NCBI GenBank assembly: GCA_916610825.1
Contig: OU744453.1
Location: forward strand, 14,074,469-14,138,468
Source of the DNA: Haliclystus octoradiatus
Taxonomy: Eukaryota > Cnidaria > Staurozoa > Stauromedusae > Haliclystidae
DNA length: 64,000 bases
Reading direction: 5' to 3'
A program made the position numbers and the translations under genes. The notes under the pieces were generated by a model, which saw only the letters and a list, made by a program, of their open reading frames with translations, ran no database searches and was not told the origin of the DNA. Below, one piece after another: positions 1 through 15,467 of this stretch; position 1 is the stretch's first letter; every line of letters starts with the position of its first letter.

Positions 1-536
1 ACGATAAAACAGTAAGTAAATCTTCATTACAATATCTATCATCATTTTCAGCATCATTAGCACGTGGCTGTATAGGCCTCACATGTCTCGGGGATACAAA
101 TCCATTTATTAATAATAATAATACGCAAACCGTGTCGGTGATCAAATCACCATTGTTTCATTATTGTTAAACTCCTTTTCCGCAGAGCACTTTCCAAACT
201 TCTAATACGCTTCTGGGTTATCTATAGGCCTTTGGCTATCCGACGTTTTGTTTTTACAGGTTAAAATGCTATAAATTGCTCATAAATTGCGATTAAAATT
301 TCCAAAATCGTGATATTTCGACGGAAGTTATGTGAAAATAAACTGCTTTCCTTGGTGTATCCCGTCATGCCTAGCAATATCACGAATTTTAGAGCACGCT
401 TTATTTTAATGGCTGCCAATATTTTGTAAAAGTGTTTCGTATTTTGCAAAAGTATTCCAATATGCCTGGAAGGAGATGAGGTCCAACAATACTCCATTTT
501 ACATCACAAACAGAAGACCCAATTCTCGGTAAGTCT
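1..536. other. No gene recognised
   Basis: AT-rich sequence with no ORF resembling a known family; a 78-codon open frame at 497-261 on the minus strand has no recognisable motif. A 16-base match between positions 1-16 and 5249-5264 is too short and too poorly supported by flanking sequence to define an LTR. Confidence 0.5.
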
Positions 537-638
537 TTTACAACTTAGCCTGCGCGCAGACCCAAATCTTTTTTTTATGATTAGTACCCTACTAATCATA
601 AAAAAAGATTTGGGTCTGCGCGCAGGCTATTTACAACT
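537..638. mobile_element. Palindromic Mutator-like MITE with 9-bp TSD
   Basis: An almost perfect foldback element occupies 546-629: two 40-base arms beginning TAGCCTGCGCGCAGACCC and meeting at a CCC centre, differing only by one base in an A/T run. It is flanked by a perfect 9-bp direct repeat, TTTACAACT, at 537-545 and 630-638. A 9-bp target duplication is typical of Mutator-like elements. The same terminal sequence, TA(G/T)CCTGC(G/T)CGCAGAC, and a 9-bp duplication occur at 19954-20929, so both belong to one family. It has no coding capacity. Confidence 0.85.
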
Positions 639-1570
639 TGAATGCTTAAATGCTTCATGTAAAGTCTGTCGAAGTCACTTTTACCGTGGTTTTTACCCTG
701 TTGCATGAGGGCTTACAGGACTCTAATGGCAATTGTTTATACTTTTAGTTTTCATAATCCCCAATAGCCTACTTTGTTATCAAGTCATCGTTGGCCGAAG
801 AGATTTCTGTGTCACTGTATCGCCATGATAGCTTGATTTGTTATGAACTGCTCTCCGTGGGAAGAAAGGATTTACTGTGTCACCGTTTTATGTCAGCAGT
901 TCTGCTCTGTTATCCACACTGCACACACAGAGATTTGACCCATAACAAATACACAAATTCAGAGAATTAATGTGGTACTTTTCAGTCGTCAAGCAGTTGT
1001 AAGTTGTACAAATACAAAATTAGAGTTGTAATTTAGCTGCCTTCTATCGTTTTATCGAAATGTACATTTATAATGTGCCATACATTGACAACGTCCACTG
1101 TGACCACACATTGTTTACTTAAATCATTATTATAAGACGTAGGTGAATGGTGGCTTAAGTTAATAAAATATTAGAGTTTGGGTCTCTCATTTTAAATGAG
1201 TCATTTATGTAATTTACTGTATCAAATTTCAGAATCTCCTGTTGTTATTACCACTCAATTACTCATGCTGAGATTCACTCAACCGATACAGCAATAATAT
1301 TTACATACCAATGCCTTTCACCGTGAAAACAAGTTCATTAACTGCTTACCTAACATACATTCCAAATTTATTTAATTTGAACTATGTAGTCAACATAAAA
1401 TTTACTTATAGATAACCTATATTTATTTGATTTGAAATATGTAATACAATAGAGTATCAATTTTCTCCTTTTCACTATGCTTTACATGTACGTAAAGATT
1501 AATTATCAAAACTGAAATTAATTATCAGTGTTGTTCTGCATTTTTAATTCCTTCTCATGACTATTTTGTT
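639..1570. other. No gene recognised
   Basis: AT-rich, no ORF or repeat I can assign. If the Gypsy-like element at 1571-5170 had a 3' LTR it should lie here, but I find no block shared with 5171-5900. Confidence 0.4.
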
Positions 1571-2566
1571 TTATTGACATTCTCTTTGACAAGATTTACT
1601 GCAGGCTACTAACGGGAGCGAAGCGACCTCGTTCAGGAAGCCGAAGGCTGACTGGCCCCGGGCGCAGGTCGCAAGCCGAAGGCTTGTATTAACTAATAGT
1701 TTATATTGCGTTAGTGGCTTTATAACGATTCCTGGCTTCCACTGCGTAGTACATCTAGTGCGCTGTTCTGGTTTAACCCAGATCAAATCACCTTCTACAT
1801 AACCATTATTAACTGGTACATCATTTAAATTATCCAACACTGGAACATGTTTTAATCTAGCATAGTATTTATATATCATAGAAGCTGATGAATCGCGGTT
1901 ATGTAACCGTGGTGTATGATTGTACCAATAAACGGTATCAAGTACACCTTTATTAGTACGAGCGGCTTTTGTTTTAATTGTCCGATGGTTGCGCTCTATC
2001 GTCCCATTACCGCTTGGCTTATGAGCTGCTCTAGGCTCTATCTTTACGTTCCATTCTTCACAAAATGATGTAAATAATCGTGATTTAAACGTTGTAAAAT
2101 TATCCAGTAATATTTCTTGTGGTGCACCACGCTCCATAAAAATTGATTTAAGTTGTGCAATAATTTCCGTGTCTCCTTCATTACGAATTTTACGCCATAT
2201 GGCAAAACGTGAAGGGCCCGAATCAATAATGGTAAGATATTTATCATTGTTATACTTCGTTACATCGATACTTAATCTCTTCCAATTATGATCTACTGAT
2301 AAATGACCTTCCTTGACAGCTATAATATGTGGATCGATTGATTTGCAACAATCACAATTCAATAATACGTCTTTAATTAATTTTCTTGGTGCGTATATAT
2401 CTATCTCTTCTAATAACCATTTAGTTTGTTTGTAACCACCGTGTGTTAGAGCATGAACATCGTACACCTGTTTTTTAGTAACAACTTTCACCGTACTTGA
2501 ACTTTCAATATTTTGATCAGCAATAACAACAGTTGCACAATGCTCTTCTTTACGTAACCATGACAT
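1571..2566 (-). pseudogene. Integrase of Gypsy-like element
   Basis: 331-codon ORF. The N-terminal HHCC zinc-binding motif is visible (H-x3-H in HALTH and a CDCC pair about 30 residues later), followed by the DDE core: Asp in LSIDVTK, Asp in ILLDNFTTF and Glu in GNGTIERNHRT. The frame is open upstream of the first Met back to the TAG near 2716, so the annotated Met is not a true start; the domain would be released from a polyprotein. The last 40 or so codons lie in a GC-rich patch with a repeated gccgaaggc word (about 1605-1690) unlike the rest of the element and look like added sequence rather than integrase. Confidence 0.85.
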
Positions 2567-2809
2567 CGGTACGCGAGTTAACTTGTCAGCTATATTACTT
2601 TCAGAGCGGACAAGGTCAACAGAAATATTTAATGTATACTCTTCTATTAATTGTGATATAAGCTCTAATCTACTGCGAATAAGTAGTTCGCTAGCAGCTT
2701 TCGTTTTTATTCGCTACTTATTGGATAATACATTTTTCAACCAGCTATAGACTACAGCTGAATCGATTTTTAACAAAATATTAGTTAAATGCCAATTAAT
2801 TCCCATATT
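2567..2809 (-). pseudogene. RNase H C-terminal part, broken
   Basis: Out of frame with the RT segment but in frame with the integrase, this stretch reads as the second half of an RNase H domain (an Asp in KIDSAVVYSWL, and ADKLTR near the end). It contains the TAG at 2716-2714. It therefore connects RT-RNase H to integrase through one frameshift and one stop. Confidence 0.55.
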
Positions 2810-3607
2810 TTAACCCTTTACAACTGCATTCAATTCTGCCATATGTATATGGCTATTGTCTTTTCTCAACCATGCAGCATCTTCGATAACTTCGTTATTA
2901 ACAGTTAAACATGCACCAACACCAATATTGCTTGCATCGCACAATATAACACCATTTGATTCCTGAGATACATCCCATCGACCATGAGCAGGATCATCTT
3001 TAGATACACGATTAATAAGTTCAGGTAATAAATTAGCCACTGTATGAGGTATTATATCATCCCAATTAATGCCATTTAATAATCTTTTTAAATAGCTTGC
3101 AGCAACACGTAACCAGCTAGCGACAGGGTATATGCCAGTAAATTTACCACAAATAGAATAAACATCCCGTTTAGTAACAGTATCTACATTAATATCTAAA
3201 TAATCCAGGCTTTCCGAGCGACGCCAAAACAAATTACTATTTACACTATACACATCCAGTCCAAGTACCCGTGTGGGCTTTTCAGAATTAATTATTTCAG
3301 GAATCTTTGCAACTAATCTATACCGTAATAAAAAATCCCGAACATAATTTGCAGATACTAATTCTTCATTTACAAAAATTTCATCAATATAAGAATCAGT
3401 CGCAGATTTAATAATATCATCTTGAGATAAAACAGTTTTTAAAATAGTAGACATAATCATCGGTGCTACATTTAGACCAAAACCCAGATGAGTTAGACAC
3501 CAGTGCTTATTATTATGTTTGATTGTTTGATATGGCCATAATGACTGATCAACAGATAATTGAAGATACGCGTCTTTTAAATCAACAATTGCTCCATGCA
3601 TACCCAT
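2810..3607 (-). pseudogene. Reverse transcriptase and RNase H start, Gypsy-like
   Basis: 265 codons covering RT and the beginning of RNase H. VDLKDAYLQL supplies the first catalytic Asp. The active-site box that should be YxDD reads YIDE here (codons TAT ATT GAT GAA near 3385), so the second catalytic Asp has become Glu. The RNase H start is visible as ILCDASNIGVGA. The segment is in the same frame as the upstream protease ORF and separated from it only by a TGA at 3614. The RT resembles the Gypsy subgroup with KDAYLQL and YIDDI-type signatures seen in several invertebrates. The altered active site and the breaks make activity very unlikely. Confidence 0.85.
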
Positions 3608-3613
3608 TCTTCT

Positions 3614-4468
3614 TCACTCTTGCAATTTAATTAAACACGCGTCACTTTTACCTGTGTAGGCGTCCACATATTGGTTAAGCTCTCTAAAGTCAAATACAGG
3701 GCGAATTTTATTTTTATTTGGTTGTGAAACACAAAACATTGGAATCAAACCTTTAACTGGTCCAAATAATGTATCGTCATACTCTATCAAAAGTCCTTTA
3801 AAAATCCACTCGTCTAATTTTAAATTTAATGCAGATTTTGTGTCATCATTCATATAATACTTTGATATAATATTTTTCATTACAGCAGGTGGCTCATTAT
3901 TTGTCCAGTTCCATTTAACAATCCAGGATTTACCATCAAAATTAGCTGTAAAATTTTGATCTTTTACAACAAGTTCAGTACAAATACTAGTGGCAACAAT
4001 GTTAGGTGATACCGCTAACTTAAATTGTCCAGTTTGAGATATAATTAACCCACAATAGGCCCCAATAGCGTCCATTCCCAAAATAATTTGCACGCCATTT
4101 AACATAGTACTAACCACCAAACAATTGAGATTAATCCCCTTATTATTTACATTAACATGCACATTAGTATTACCAATAGCAGAGACACTGATACCGACCA
4201 TAAGCGTAATTGATTTACTAACATTGTTATCGATATCAACCTGTTTGACGTAATTACTTAAAATAACGCTTCGAGAACATCCTGTATCAATCAGTCCTTT
4301 GATTACATATGCATTAACGCTCACATTACACGTTGGCAGCTCGTTCAAGATCTCGGGGCCGCCAAAGAGTTCGCAAATTGAGCGACGGCCCTTATCCCGT
4401 TTCCCGAAGGTTGTGGTTTCTGTGGGCACTGAGAGCTGATATGGCCTTCTTGACCGCACGCATAGCAA
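3614..4468 (-). pseudogene. Protease and RT fingers of Gypsy-like element
   Basis: 284 codons. An aspartic-protease motif, LIDTGCSRSVI, lies near residue 60, with a downstream hydrophobic IILGMDAIG box. The C-terminal part holds the RT fingers (KIRPVFDFRELN). The ORF overlaps the zinc-knuckle ORF by about 125 bases in a different frame, which would fit a gag/pol frameshift overlap. It ends at an in-frame TGA before the RT palm. Confidence 0.8.
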
Positions 4469-4803
4469 ATCACGCTACGTTTTTGAGACAACCGACTTCT
4501 ACAGAAACGTGCAACATGCCCTAGCTTTCCACAAAAATAACATTGCCGGTCATCCTTTTTAATAGATGTATTAACAACTGCTGAGCACACAATGTCCTCC
4601 ATATGACTATCAGTTTCGATTGATACCCGTGCTCTTAAGACCAACTCAGTGTCAGACGCATCCAACATTGATCGGAGCTGTATACTAACTGCGTCAGGTA
4701 ATCCTGTAACAAATGCTACTCCAGGTGCACAATTTCCGGATAGGGTGCTCAGCCTTTTGATCTCCGAATAATAATAATCAATATTCCCACCTTTCTTGTA
4801 CAC
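4345..4803 (-). pseudogene. Gag nucleocapsid with two zinc knuckles
   Basis: 152 codons. Two CX2CX4HX4C knuckles are present in tandem, CYFCGKLGHVARFC and CYACGQEGHISSQC, as in Ty3/Gypsy nucleocapsids. The frame differs from the upstream gag segment (5170-4841), with a short repetitive pyrimidine tract between the two. Confidence 0.8.
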
Positions 4804-4840
4804 TCGAGTCTTCAGTTGTTCAAAGGCAGCAAATTCTTTA

Positions 4841-5170
4841 CTAATTCTTTACTTCTTTACTAGTTTTCTTTACTAATTTCAAATCCAATTTGCTTGCCTC
4901 ATCCATTTCATTATACACAAAATACGCTGGTCCACGTAACAAGAAAGGTATTTTCAGAACTTTGTCAACATTCGAATATCCTTTTAAAACACATATCGCA
5001 TCTAAGCGGGTTAACCATACAGCCGCATCCGTATCACCAGTGTAATTGCTAACGACATCAGTAATCTTTAACTTTATCGAAGAATTAGCCGTCATAGCTA
5101 GAGCACCAACAGGACTCAACACAGCACTAGACATATTCAACGTAGACCTATTTTCATCAGAATTGGCCAT
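4841..5170 (-). pseudogene. Gag N-terminal segment
   Basis: 109 codons from an ATG at 5170. It contains a region of the type YTGDTDAAVWLTRLDAIC followed by FLLRGPAYFVYNEM, which resembles the capsid region of Gypsy-type Gag. It runs out of frame in the tctttact repeats just before the zinc-knuckle ORF. Confidence 0.6.
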
Positions 5171-5949
5171 GGCCCGTTAGCTTGTAGTAAATATCTGTAT
5201 GAAATCGTCAATAGGCCTCAAGCAATATACAACCAATAAATACACCAACGATAAAACAGTAAGCAGCAAGATATAATAAACAATACTAATTCAATATTTA
5301 TCACTATTAACTCTTAGTGATAAATCTAACATATAAACCAATAATCTAGCGTCACTTTATCTTCGTTACTATTACTCACGATGTCCTTTTCTTACTGACG
5401 TACATGTCGTGATAATATCTCTTCTCATATTTAGTATAGCTGTCAATCAAATAGCCTCTTAACGGCGGTATAACTAAGTCTTTTATCACATAATATTACA
5501 TAAGAAATATTCTGATAAAATTTCAGACTGGTTCGCATGGAATGATGATTTTAGGGACATATATATATATGTCGTATTTTTCGGATGATCGCCTTGGCGT
5601 GAAACTAATAGTAGCAAATATGAATGTCTTATTTTTTCGTTTATTAATTATTAAACAGCTCTGCATTTAAGGCCTCGAGCACTGTTGAAACAGCAAAGAG
5701 AACACAAGTACCTTGATATTACTATATGTCGTATTTGAAGACCTGATTGTCATCATCTCTTCATGCAACTCGTATTGCTTTGCTTTAGTGCTTCAAAAAA
5801 TGTTATAATATTAGAAGTTGCGTTTCAGAATTCACGGCTCAAATATCATCAGCTCACTGAAATAGCATGATGTAGATAAAAACGCGAGATCAGATTTCAA
5901 AAAACTCCATATAAAGGCTGCCGGTCTTGTTTGTTCGCCCCTTTAATAT
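5171..5949. other. No gene recognised
   Basis: AT-rich, no assignable ORF. This is where the last exon of FREP paralogue 1 would be expected by comparison with paralogue 2, but homology between the two copies stops near 5950 and no fibrinogen C-terminal exon is visible here or further left. Confidence 0.5.
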
Positions 5950-9420
<3,471 letters not shown>

Positions 9421-10494
9421 TGGAGGATATGGTTATTTCAATTTATGATTAAATATTTGATTGAAATCCGAGATAACTGTGAAAAACCATCGCTAACACA
9501 TATACAACAAGGCATTCTCATTTATAGGTATATATTATCAATGTCATTGCTGTACCACAGCTTTTGGTGGGATCTCTTGATAAAAACTTGATCCAGAACT
9601 TGTCGACATATCTTAATATATTATAGAGAATTGCTTCAAACTCATGTACGCTAATGACTCGGCTCTTTTCTCAATTATGTTTGAAAGTAATAGCAACTGG
9701 ATCCCCGTGTTCTGATCTATGTTTTCAAGTTGTTTGCTTTTATTCTGTTTTGTATCCTTCGTATCGAAGCAAGATGTATCTTTATACTTTGCGGCCTTCG
9801 CGGCTTTGCGTCATCGCTGCTATTGTTTGCGATGGTTCTCCTCAATCCTTCTCAATCCAGCTCTGCCCTCATGAAACTGAAAAACTATTCATCCATGTCT
9901 GAAAAAGGGACTATGCAGACCGGCGGTCACTTTTGCGTTATTTCTTTGAGCCTTATACGGCTGTCAGGGGCGGATTCAGACTATTGGATCTGTCGCGCAA
10001 GTGACAGTCAGCATTTAAAAGGAAATACACAAATTGTTTTGTTTTCATATTATTGATCCCCAAAGTTAGTTGTTATTTCATTATTATTATATTCCTCAAT
10101 TTGGTAAATAACGTATTCACTGTTTTCCCCGTTTGTCTCATGGAGTTTCAGTATGTCATTTTCAATAGTCTGTAATCCATACCCCTAACAATGGCTTCCT
10201 CGTCTAGTTTCCCTGTCCATTATCGCCATTCGACGCAAACGCTGATTATTTGCTTTTTACGTTTAAAAATGGTTTAACGCAACTCCACGCGAGTCACCTG
10301 TGGAATTATGTTGCTAGTCTCGACAGAGCAGCCAGACGAGCTCTCTTCATATTTTTTGAGTGACACTGCCAACGTCATTTTTCATGCAGCAGAATTCAAG
10401 TCAATGATATGATATCATTAGATTAGATTAGGGATTGGAATTTGAAGTACTCTGAATGAGACGATTGTTGCTTAGCACCATGTCACTGCAGTGA
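9421..10494. other. No gene recognised; one hAT-like terminus
   Basis: Two overlapping small ORFs at 9654-10056 have no recognisable motif. At 9965 the sequence CAGGGGCGGATTCAG matches the terminal consensus of the hAT elements elsewhere in the window. A matching inverted terminus is found at 16251, but the 8-bp flanks do not agree. Confidence 0.4.
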
Positions 10495-10499
10495 AGCAC

Positions 10500-10677
10500 T
10501 GTAATGATATTTGATTGACAGATGTCATTGACGTCATGTCGAGAGTTAGAATTTTGCGACACCATGAGAAAGGAGTCAGTCTGGTTTTGGTCCCCGTCGT
10601 TGACATACCAAAGTGTTTAATTATATGCGTTATTGTTTTTATTCACTTGACTCATGTTTTACCGTTGATATACTACA
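10500..10677 (+). repeat. 5' LTR of chromovirus
   Basis: 178 bp, starts TGTAATGATATTTG and ends GATATACTACA. About 5 substitutions against the 3' LTR and no length difference. The sequence following it does not show an obvious match to a tRNA 3' end, so the primer is unidentified. Confidence 0.95.
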
Positions 10678-10793
10678 AAGTTAACTTTAGTTTTCACATT
10701 TCACCATATCGAAATTTTTTAAAGGAAGTATTTTAATATGGGTGAAGACAACGGATCAGGAGATGCTATAAGGGAAAGATTATTGTTCTTACT

Positions 10794-11456
10794 GTGACTG
10801 CTCCGAAATTGAAGTCTTCTGACAGAGAAGATGTCACTGTATTTAAAAGAAAATACGATGAGTATTTAGAGTTGATAAAAGAGAGGAACGAGCATGGTGG
10901 AGAGGAGATCAAGCCTCTTACGGTAAGAGCTTGCATTAACACATCTTTACTGAGAGCCATAGCAACGTATGAAGTCGAAAAAACTCTAGCAGAAGTGACC
11001 GAGAAGGACCTTCTCGATTATATTGGCGGAAAATTAGACATAGGGACAGACGATAATATCCCTGAAGTCGAACAGATTCTCAAAAAAGAATTAAAAATGT
11101 ATTTAACTATAAAAGACTCAAAAGCGAGAGTGTTAAAACTTTTTCAAGACGTAGATGAGATATTGGACAAATACGGAATTAAGACATTATTGGACACAGA
11201 AAGTAACAAGAAACTAAAAAATAAATGCATTGTGAACGCTATCCAACCTTACAAGTTAAGAGAAACTTTGAAGAATGAACTGAAATATAGAAACAGCGAG
11301 TCAAAGAAAGACACGGCAAAACTTTTCAAATTGGTAAGGGATTTAACAACAAAATTTGATGTGTTTAATTTTAACGAAACCGAAAAAGAGATAAAACCGA
11401 TGGACGCTAGTCACGCTACAAAAGAACATTATGTAGTTAAAAAGAAATTGGAATGA
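10794..11456 (+). pseudogene. Gag (capsid part) of chromovirus
   Basis: 220 codons, charged and helical, ending at a TGA. The TGA falls exactly where the first Cys of a CX2CX3HX4C zinc knuckle is expected: the next residues read WTCKGNHSQANC in the same frame. A second knuckle, CLKCKGKHWLKDC, follows. An ATG at 10739 opens a different frame, so an early indel probably separates the original start from this ORF. Confidence 0.75.
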
Positions 11457-11584
11457 TGGACTTGCAAAGGAAACCACTCTCAAGCTAATTGTCCTAAACA
11501 AGAAGGTAAAGAGAGAAAAAAGAAAGATACAAAGTCACCGCCTACAACCGGATGTCTAAAATGTAAAGGAAAGCATTGGCTAAA

Positions 11585-11896
11585 GGATTGCCCAGACGCA
11601 ACAGCAAATGAAAAAAAGGATTTATTAGAAAAGCTATCTAAAACAAGATCAGGAGCTGCATACAGTAAATCTCAAGATAAGAGTAAACCCGTTGATCTCA
11701 AACAAATAATGTCAACAGATATTGAAAGCAAAAGGATAAAGGATTGCCCAGACGCAACAGCAAATGAAAAAAAGGACTTATTAGAAAAGCTATCTAAAAC
11801 AAGATCAGGAGCTGCATACAGTAAATCTCAAGATAAGAGTAAACCAGTTGATCTCAAACAAATAATGTCAACAGATATTGAAAGCAGACAGTTGTC
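11585..11896 (+). repeat. 156-bp in-frame tandem duplication
   Basis: A 156-bp unit (52 codons) starting at the second zinc knuckle is repeated once: the word ggattgcccagacg recurs at 11585 and 11741. The copies differ at only a few bases. The duplication preserves the reading frame between nucleocapsid and protease. Confidence 0.9.
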
Positions 11897-12026
11897 AAAT
11901 AATTGTGCAATTATAAACGAGGTGATAAACTGCAAATATGTGTTAGACACAGGGGCCGAAAGAAAATTTATCAGGCGTGATATGGCGGAATTAATTGCTG
12001 CAAAAACACCGACTATGATTATATAA
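11709..12026 (+). pseudogene. Protease segment of chromovirus
   Basis: Contains the aspartic protease motif YVLDTGAERKFI. The frame is the same as gag and RT, but a TAA at 12024 closes it shortly after the active site. Residues after the stop (12036-12329, closed by a TAG at 12327) continue the protease/linker region. Confidence 0.75.
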
Positions 12027-12329
12027 ACCCCTCCTGTGGACATTCAATTTGAAAAAAAGGAGGTAACAGAAAAAGTTACTAGCACAATTAGTATAAACTT
12101 AACGCTTTTAACAAAAGCTGGAAAATTAGTGCTGAGAGCAATTGATTGCATTGTAATTAATAATCTGCAAGATGATTTAATAATTGGTAAACCATTGTTA
12201 GAGTCAAAAGGGATCAACATAGAACAATTGATCGCAGATATTGCTAAGAATAAAAATGAATCTATTGATGTAAATAATTTGGAGGCCGATAGTGACGAAA
12301 ATGAGACAGATGATTTCCCTCTTTGGTAG

Positions 12330-13944
12330 CCTGACATTTCTCCAAATTGTCAAGTAGATGCAATTGAGGCAGTATTGGAACAGTTGAAGGGTGATACTGC
12401 AACCCAATATGAATACGGGGAGCTGAAAAGATTAATCGAAACATTCAGTGAATTATGGAGATTAAATCTGGGACCAGATGCACCTGCAGATGTCCCACCA
12501 ATGGAGGTAAAATTGAAAAAGGATGCCTCACCTATACAATGCAAAGGACGTCACTATGCACCTATGCACTCAGCCCATTTGAAGGGGCATATTGCGGAAC
12601 TAGAAAAGTTTGGCTTAGTGAAAAGAAATCACAACGCCAGTTGGGCATCATCTGCATTTGTCGTAAATGATGAAAAGGGAAAGTCCTGCATGGTTGTGGA
12701 TTTAAGAGCTGTGAATCATGTTACGGATCGCAAGGTATGGCCTATGCCCAATATAGAAGTACAGTTACAAAGGTTAGAAGGAATGAAATATTTTGCAACC
12801 TTGGATTTATTTAAGGGTTATTGGCAATGTCCATTAGATGAACAATCACAAGAACTACATTCATTTATGACTGCTGAGGGCATATATACGCCAACCATAA
12901 TTATAATGGGGGCATGTGATAGCGTAGCATACTTTCAATCCACAGTGCAGAAGGTAGTTGATAGCTGTACACGCCCACATGATTGTTTACTTTGGGTAAA
13001 TGATATTTTGTGTTTTGGCAAAACCTTTGAGGAATTACAAGAAACATTAGCTTCTGTTCTCAATGTTTTAAGTAAACATAAACTCAAGGTTAATGCTTGT
13101 AAAACTATTTTATTACGCAGCAGTATTCGCTGGTGTGGCAGAATAATATCGGAGAGGGGAATCCAATTTGATCCATCCCGATTACAAGCAATTATTGAGA
13201 TGTCACCACCTGTCACTGCCAGTAATTTGCAGCAGTTTATTTGTGCATTGAATTGGATGTGATCATCATTGCCAAATTTTGCTGAAGTTATAGCACCTCC
13301 AAGAGATATACTTGAAAAAGCATTTGATGCTTCTGGTTCACGTACAAATAGAGCAGCCCGTTCTGTCAAGTTATCTGACATTGGCTGGTGTAAGAATGAA
13401 TTATTAGCATTTAAGAATAGTAAAAAGTTATTAAGTCATGCTGTGACATTGGCTCATTTTCAGCCTGATTATGAACTATGTATTTTACTGATGCTAGTAA
13501 TTATTTTTGGGCAATAGTTGCTACACAAGTGCCTGTTGCAGATTTAGTATTACCAATTGATGAGCAACGTCACGAGCCACTTGTATTTCTCAGTGGTGAA
13601 TTTAAAGGGCTAGTGCACGTTGGTCCATTAATGAAAAAGAAGCATTTCCAATTATTGAGGCCTGTTCTCGTCTTAATTATTTATTGCTTAGAGAAAATGG
13701 TTTTAGATTATTTTGTGATCATCGAAACCTGATTTACATATTTGATCCGTTATTTAATCCGTTATTTGATCCGTTATCCGTGATTTACATAATGGCTTTC
13801 AATTATACTATTGAGCATATTGCTGGAGAATTAAATGTTTTGAGCGATCTTTTAACTCGCTTGGGCGTTGGATCCCCTATTGTTATGGCTAGATCCATTA
13901 TTATTACTAATACTATCTCATCCATTACTGATACATCTGATTGA
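12330..13944 (+). pseudogene. RT and RNase H of chromovirus
   Basis: RT occupies about 12375-13262. FATLDLFKGYWQ carries the first catalytic Asp. The active-site box reads WVND (GTA AAT GAT near 13000) where two Asp are expected. A TGA at 13260 closes the RT frame, which then continues to about 13480. RNase H starts in another frame with YFTDASNYFWA and is completed in a third frame with LFCDHRNLIYIF, so two indels lie between about 13480 and 13680. A 14-bp unit gatccgttattt-like is repeated three times at 13742-13782 within the RNase H region. Confidence 0.85.
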
Positions 13945-15408
13945 CCAACAATTGAGGATGTTATTAGTCAATCGGATTGTAATCTGGATAATCCACTAGT
14001 TATCAAAGATGTTCATGGAGTTTTACGTACTGAGGATGGTGTTATTTGGTTACCTGCTGATAGCAATTTATGCATACGACTACTTGTTATAGCTCATTGT
14101 GGGTCAGCTGGTCATCGTGGCATCGATACAACTTATCGTACGTTATTATCACGTTTTATTTGGAAAGGGATGAGAAAAGATGTTGACAAGTTTTGTCTCA
14201 AGTGTTTACATTGTCTTGCATGTGATCCGCGTAAAGTTATACCTCGACCATATGGAGAAGTTTTGATAGGTGAGAAGCCTAATGATGTTATTCATTTTGA
14301 TTATTTATTTGCAAGTAAAACTGATGAACATTGTCCTTTTGGATATATCTTGGTTTTGAAGGATGATTATTCTGGATTTGTTGAGCTAGTAACTGCTGCA
14401 AATGCTACATATGAACCAGTTGTGGAATCATTAATGGATTGGTTTAAAAGATTTGGGATTGTTAGTCAATGGGTCAGTGATCAAGGTACACATTTTCTAA
14501 ATGACGTCATGACAAAAGTTAGTCAACGATTGAATGTTAAACACAATTTTGTTACAGCATACACACCGTGGGCAAATGGTACAGTTGAACGAGTGAACCG
14601 TAATATCTTATTTGTATTACGCTGTCTATTATGCGAATTACGCCTCAACAATAGTGATTGGCTGTGTTTATTACCAGTTATACAGATGGTTATTAATAAT
14701 TCATTATCAAAGAGATTAGGTGGTTATGCACCTGTGACCGCATTCACAGGTATCACACCGTCATCGCCGTTAGATTTTATATTTGTGCCGAGATTGAAGG
14801 AAATGGTTTCAGTACCTACAACTGATACATATAAAGCTGGTATTGAATCGCTACGTGATTCACTTGAGATTATTCATGGAGAGGTTACCAAGGCAAAGAA
14901 TAAAACTAGAGATGCTAATGCCAAGAGGAGAATATATGCTAAGTCTGTAAAAGCCATTAATTTCCGTGAGGGTGATTATGTCTTGGCAGCAAGTGTACTT
15001 CATAAATCTGAACAAAAGTTGAAAGTCCATTGGCAAGGACCAATGGAAATTATTACTCTAAAAAACCCTTGGGTTTATGAAATGGAACATCTAATTACTG
15101 GAGATATCAGAGTATGCCATGCATCACGACTGAAATATTATTGTGATAGTTCTTTAAAAGTTACTGAAGACTTAATTGAACAAATAGCTCATAATGATTC
15201 TGGCTATGTGGTTGACGACTTACTTGAAGTCCGTCTTACTACTGATGGAAATTGGGAGTTATTGGTTCGTTGGTCGGGCTTCGAACATTTAGAGGATTCA
15301 TGGGAATCATTCGAAAATCTATTTATTGATGTTCCAAAACTTGTAATAAAATTTGCTAATGATAGTTGTAGCAATAAAGACTATACAGAGTTTGTTAAAA
15401 CTTTATAG
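13945..15408 (+). pseudogene. Integrase with C-terminal chromodomain
   Basis: The frame is open from 13945 (after a TGA at 13942) to 15408; the first Met is at 14170 but the zinc domain begins upstream (AHCGSAGHRG, then CLKCLHC). The core has DYLFAS (Asp), VSDQGTHF (Asp) and NGTVERVNR (Glu). After a GPY-like region (WQGPMEII) a chromodomain lies at about residues 345-395 of the Met-started ORF: YVVDDLLEVRL, LLVRWSGFEHLEDSWE. Chromodomains direct integration to particular chromatin in this clade (family knowledge). This is the best-preserved part of the element. Confidence 0.9.
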
Positions 15409-15467
15409 ACTAATTACTTGTTAAATTTGAACAACTTATCATAAAGCCTTTAAATTGAAGGAGGCAG

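Larger units (their letters stand above)
1571..5170 (-). mobile_element. Decayed Ty3/Gypsy-like retrotransposon, LTRs not found
   Basis: Reading the minus strand, the order is gag-like N-terminus (5170-4841), two zinc knuckles (4803-4345), protease, reverse transcriptase, RNase H and integrase, which is the Ty3/Gypsy order. The coding path is broken by frame changes near 4840 and 2810, by an in-frame TGA at 3614 and by a TAG at 2716-2714. A short pyrimidine-rich duplication (tctttact repeats, about 4835-4870) sits exactly at the first frame change. I could not identify LTRs or target duplications, so the outer limits are only those of the coding region. Confidence 0.8.

Noticed and set aside
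1-5264. Identical 16-base words at 1-16 and 5249-5264 as LTR remnants of the Gypsy-like element
   Set aside because: Similarity does not extend beyond 16-17 bases and the left copy lies 1.5 kb past the integrase end; such a match is expected by chance at this window size.
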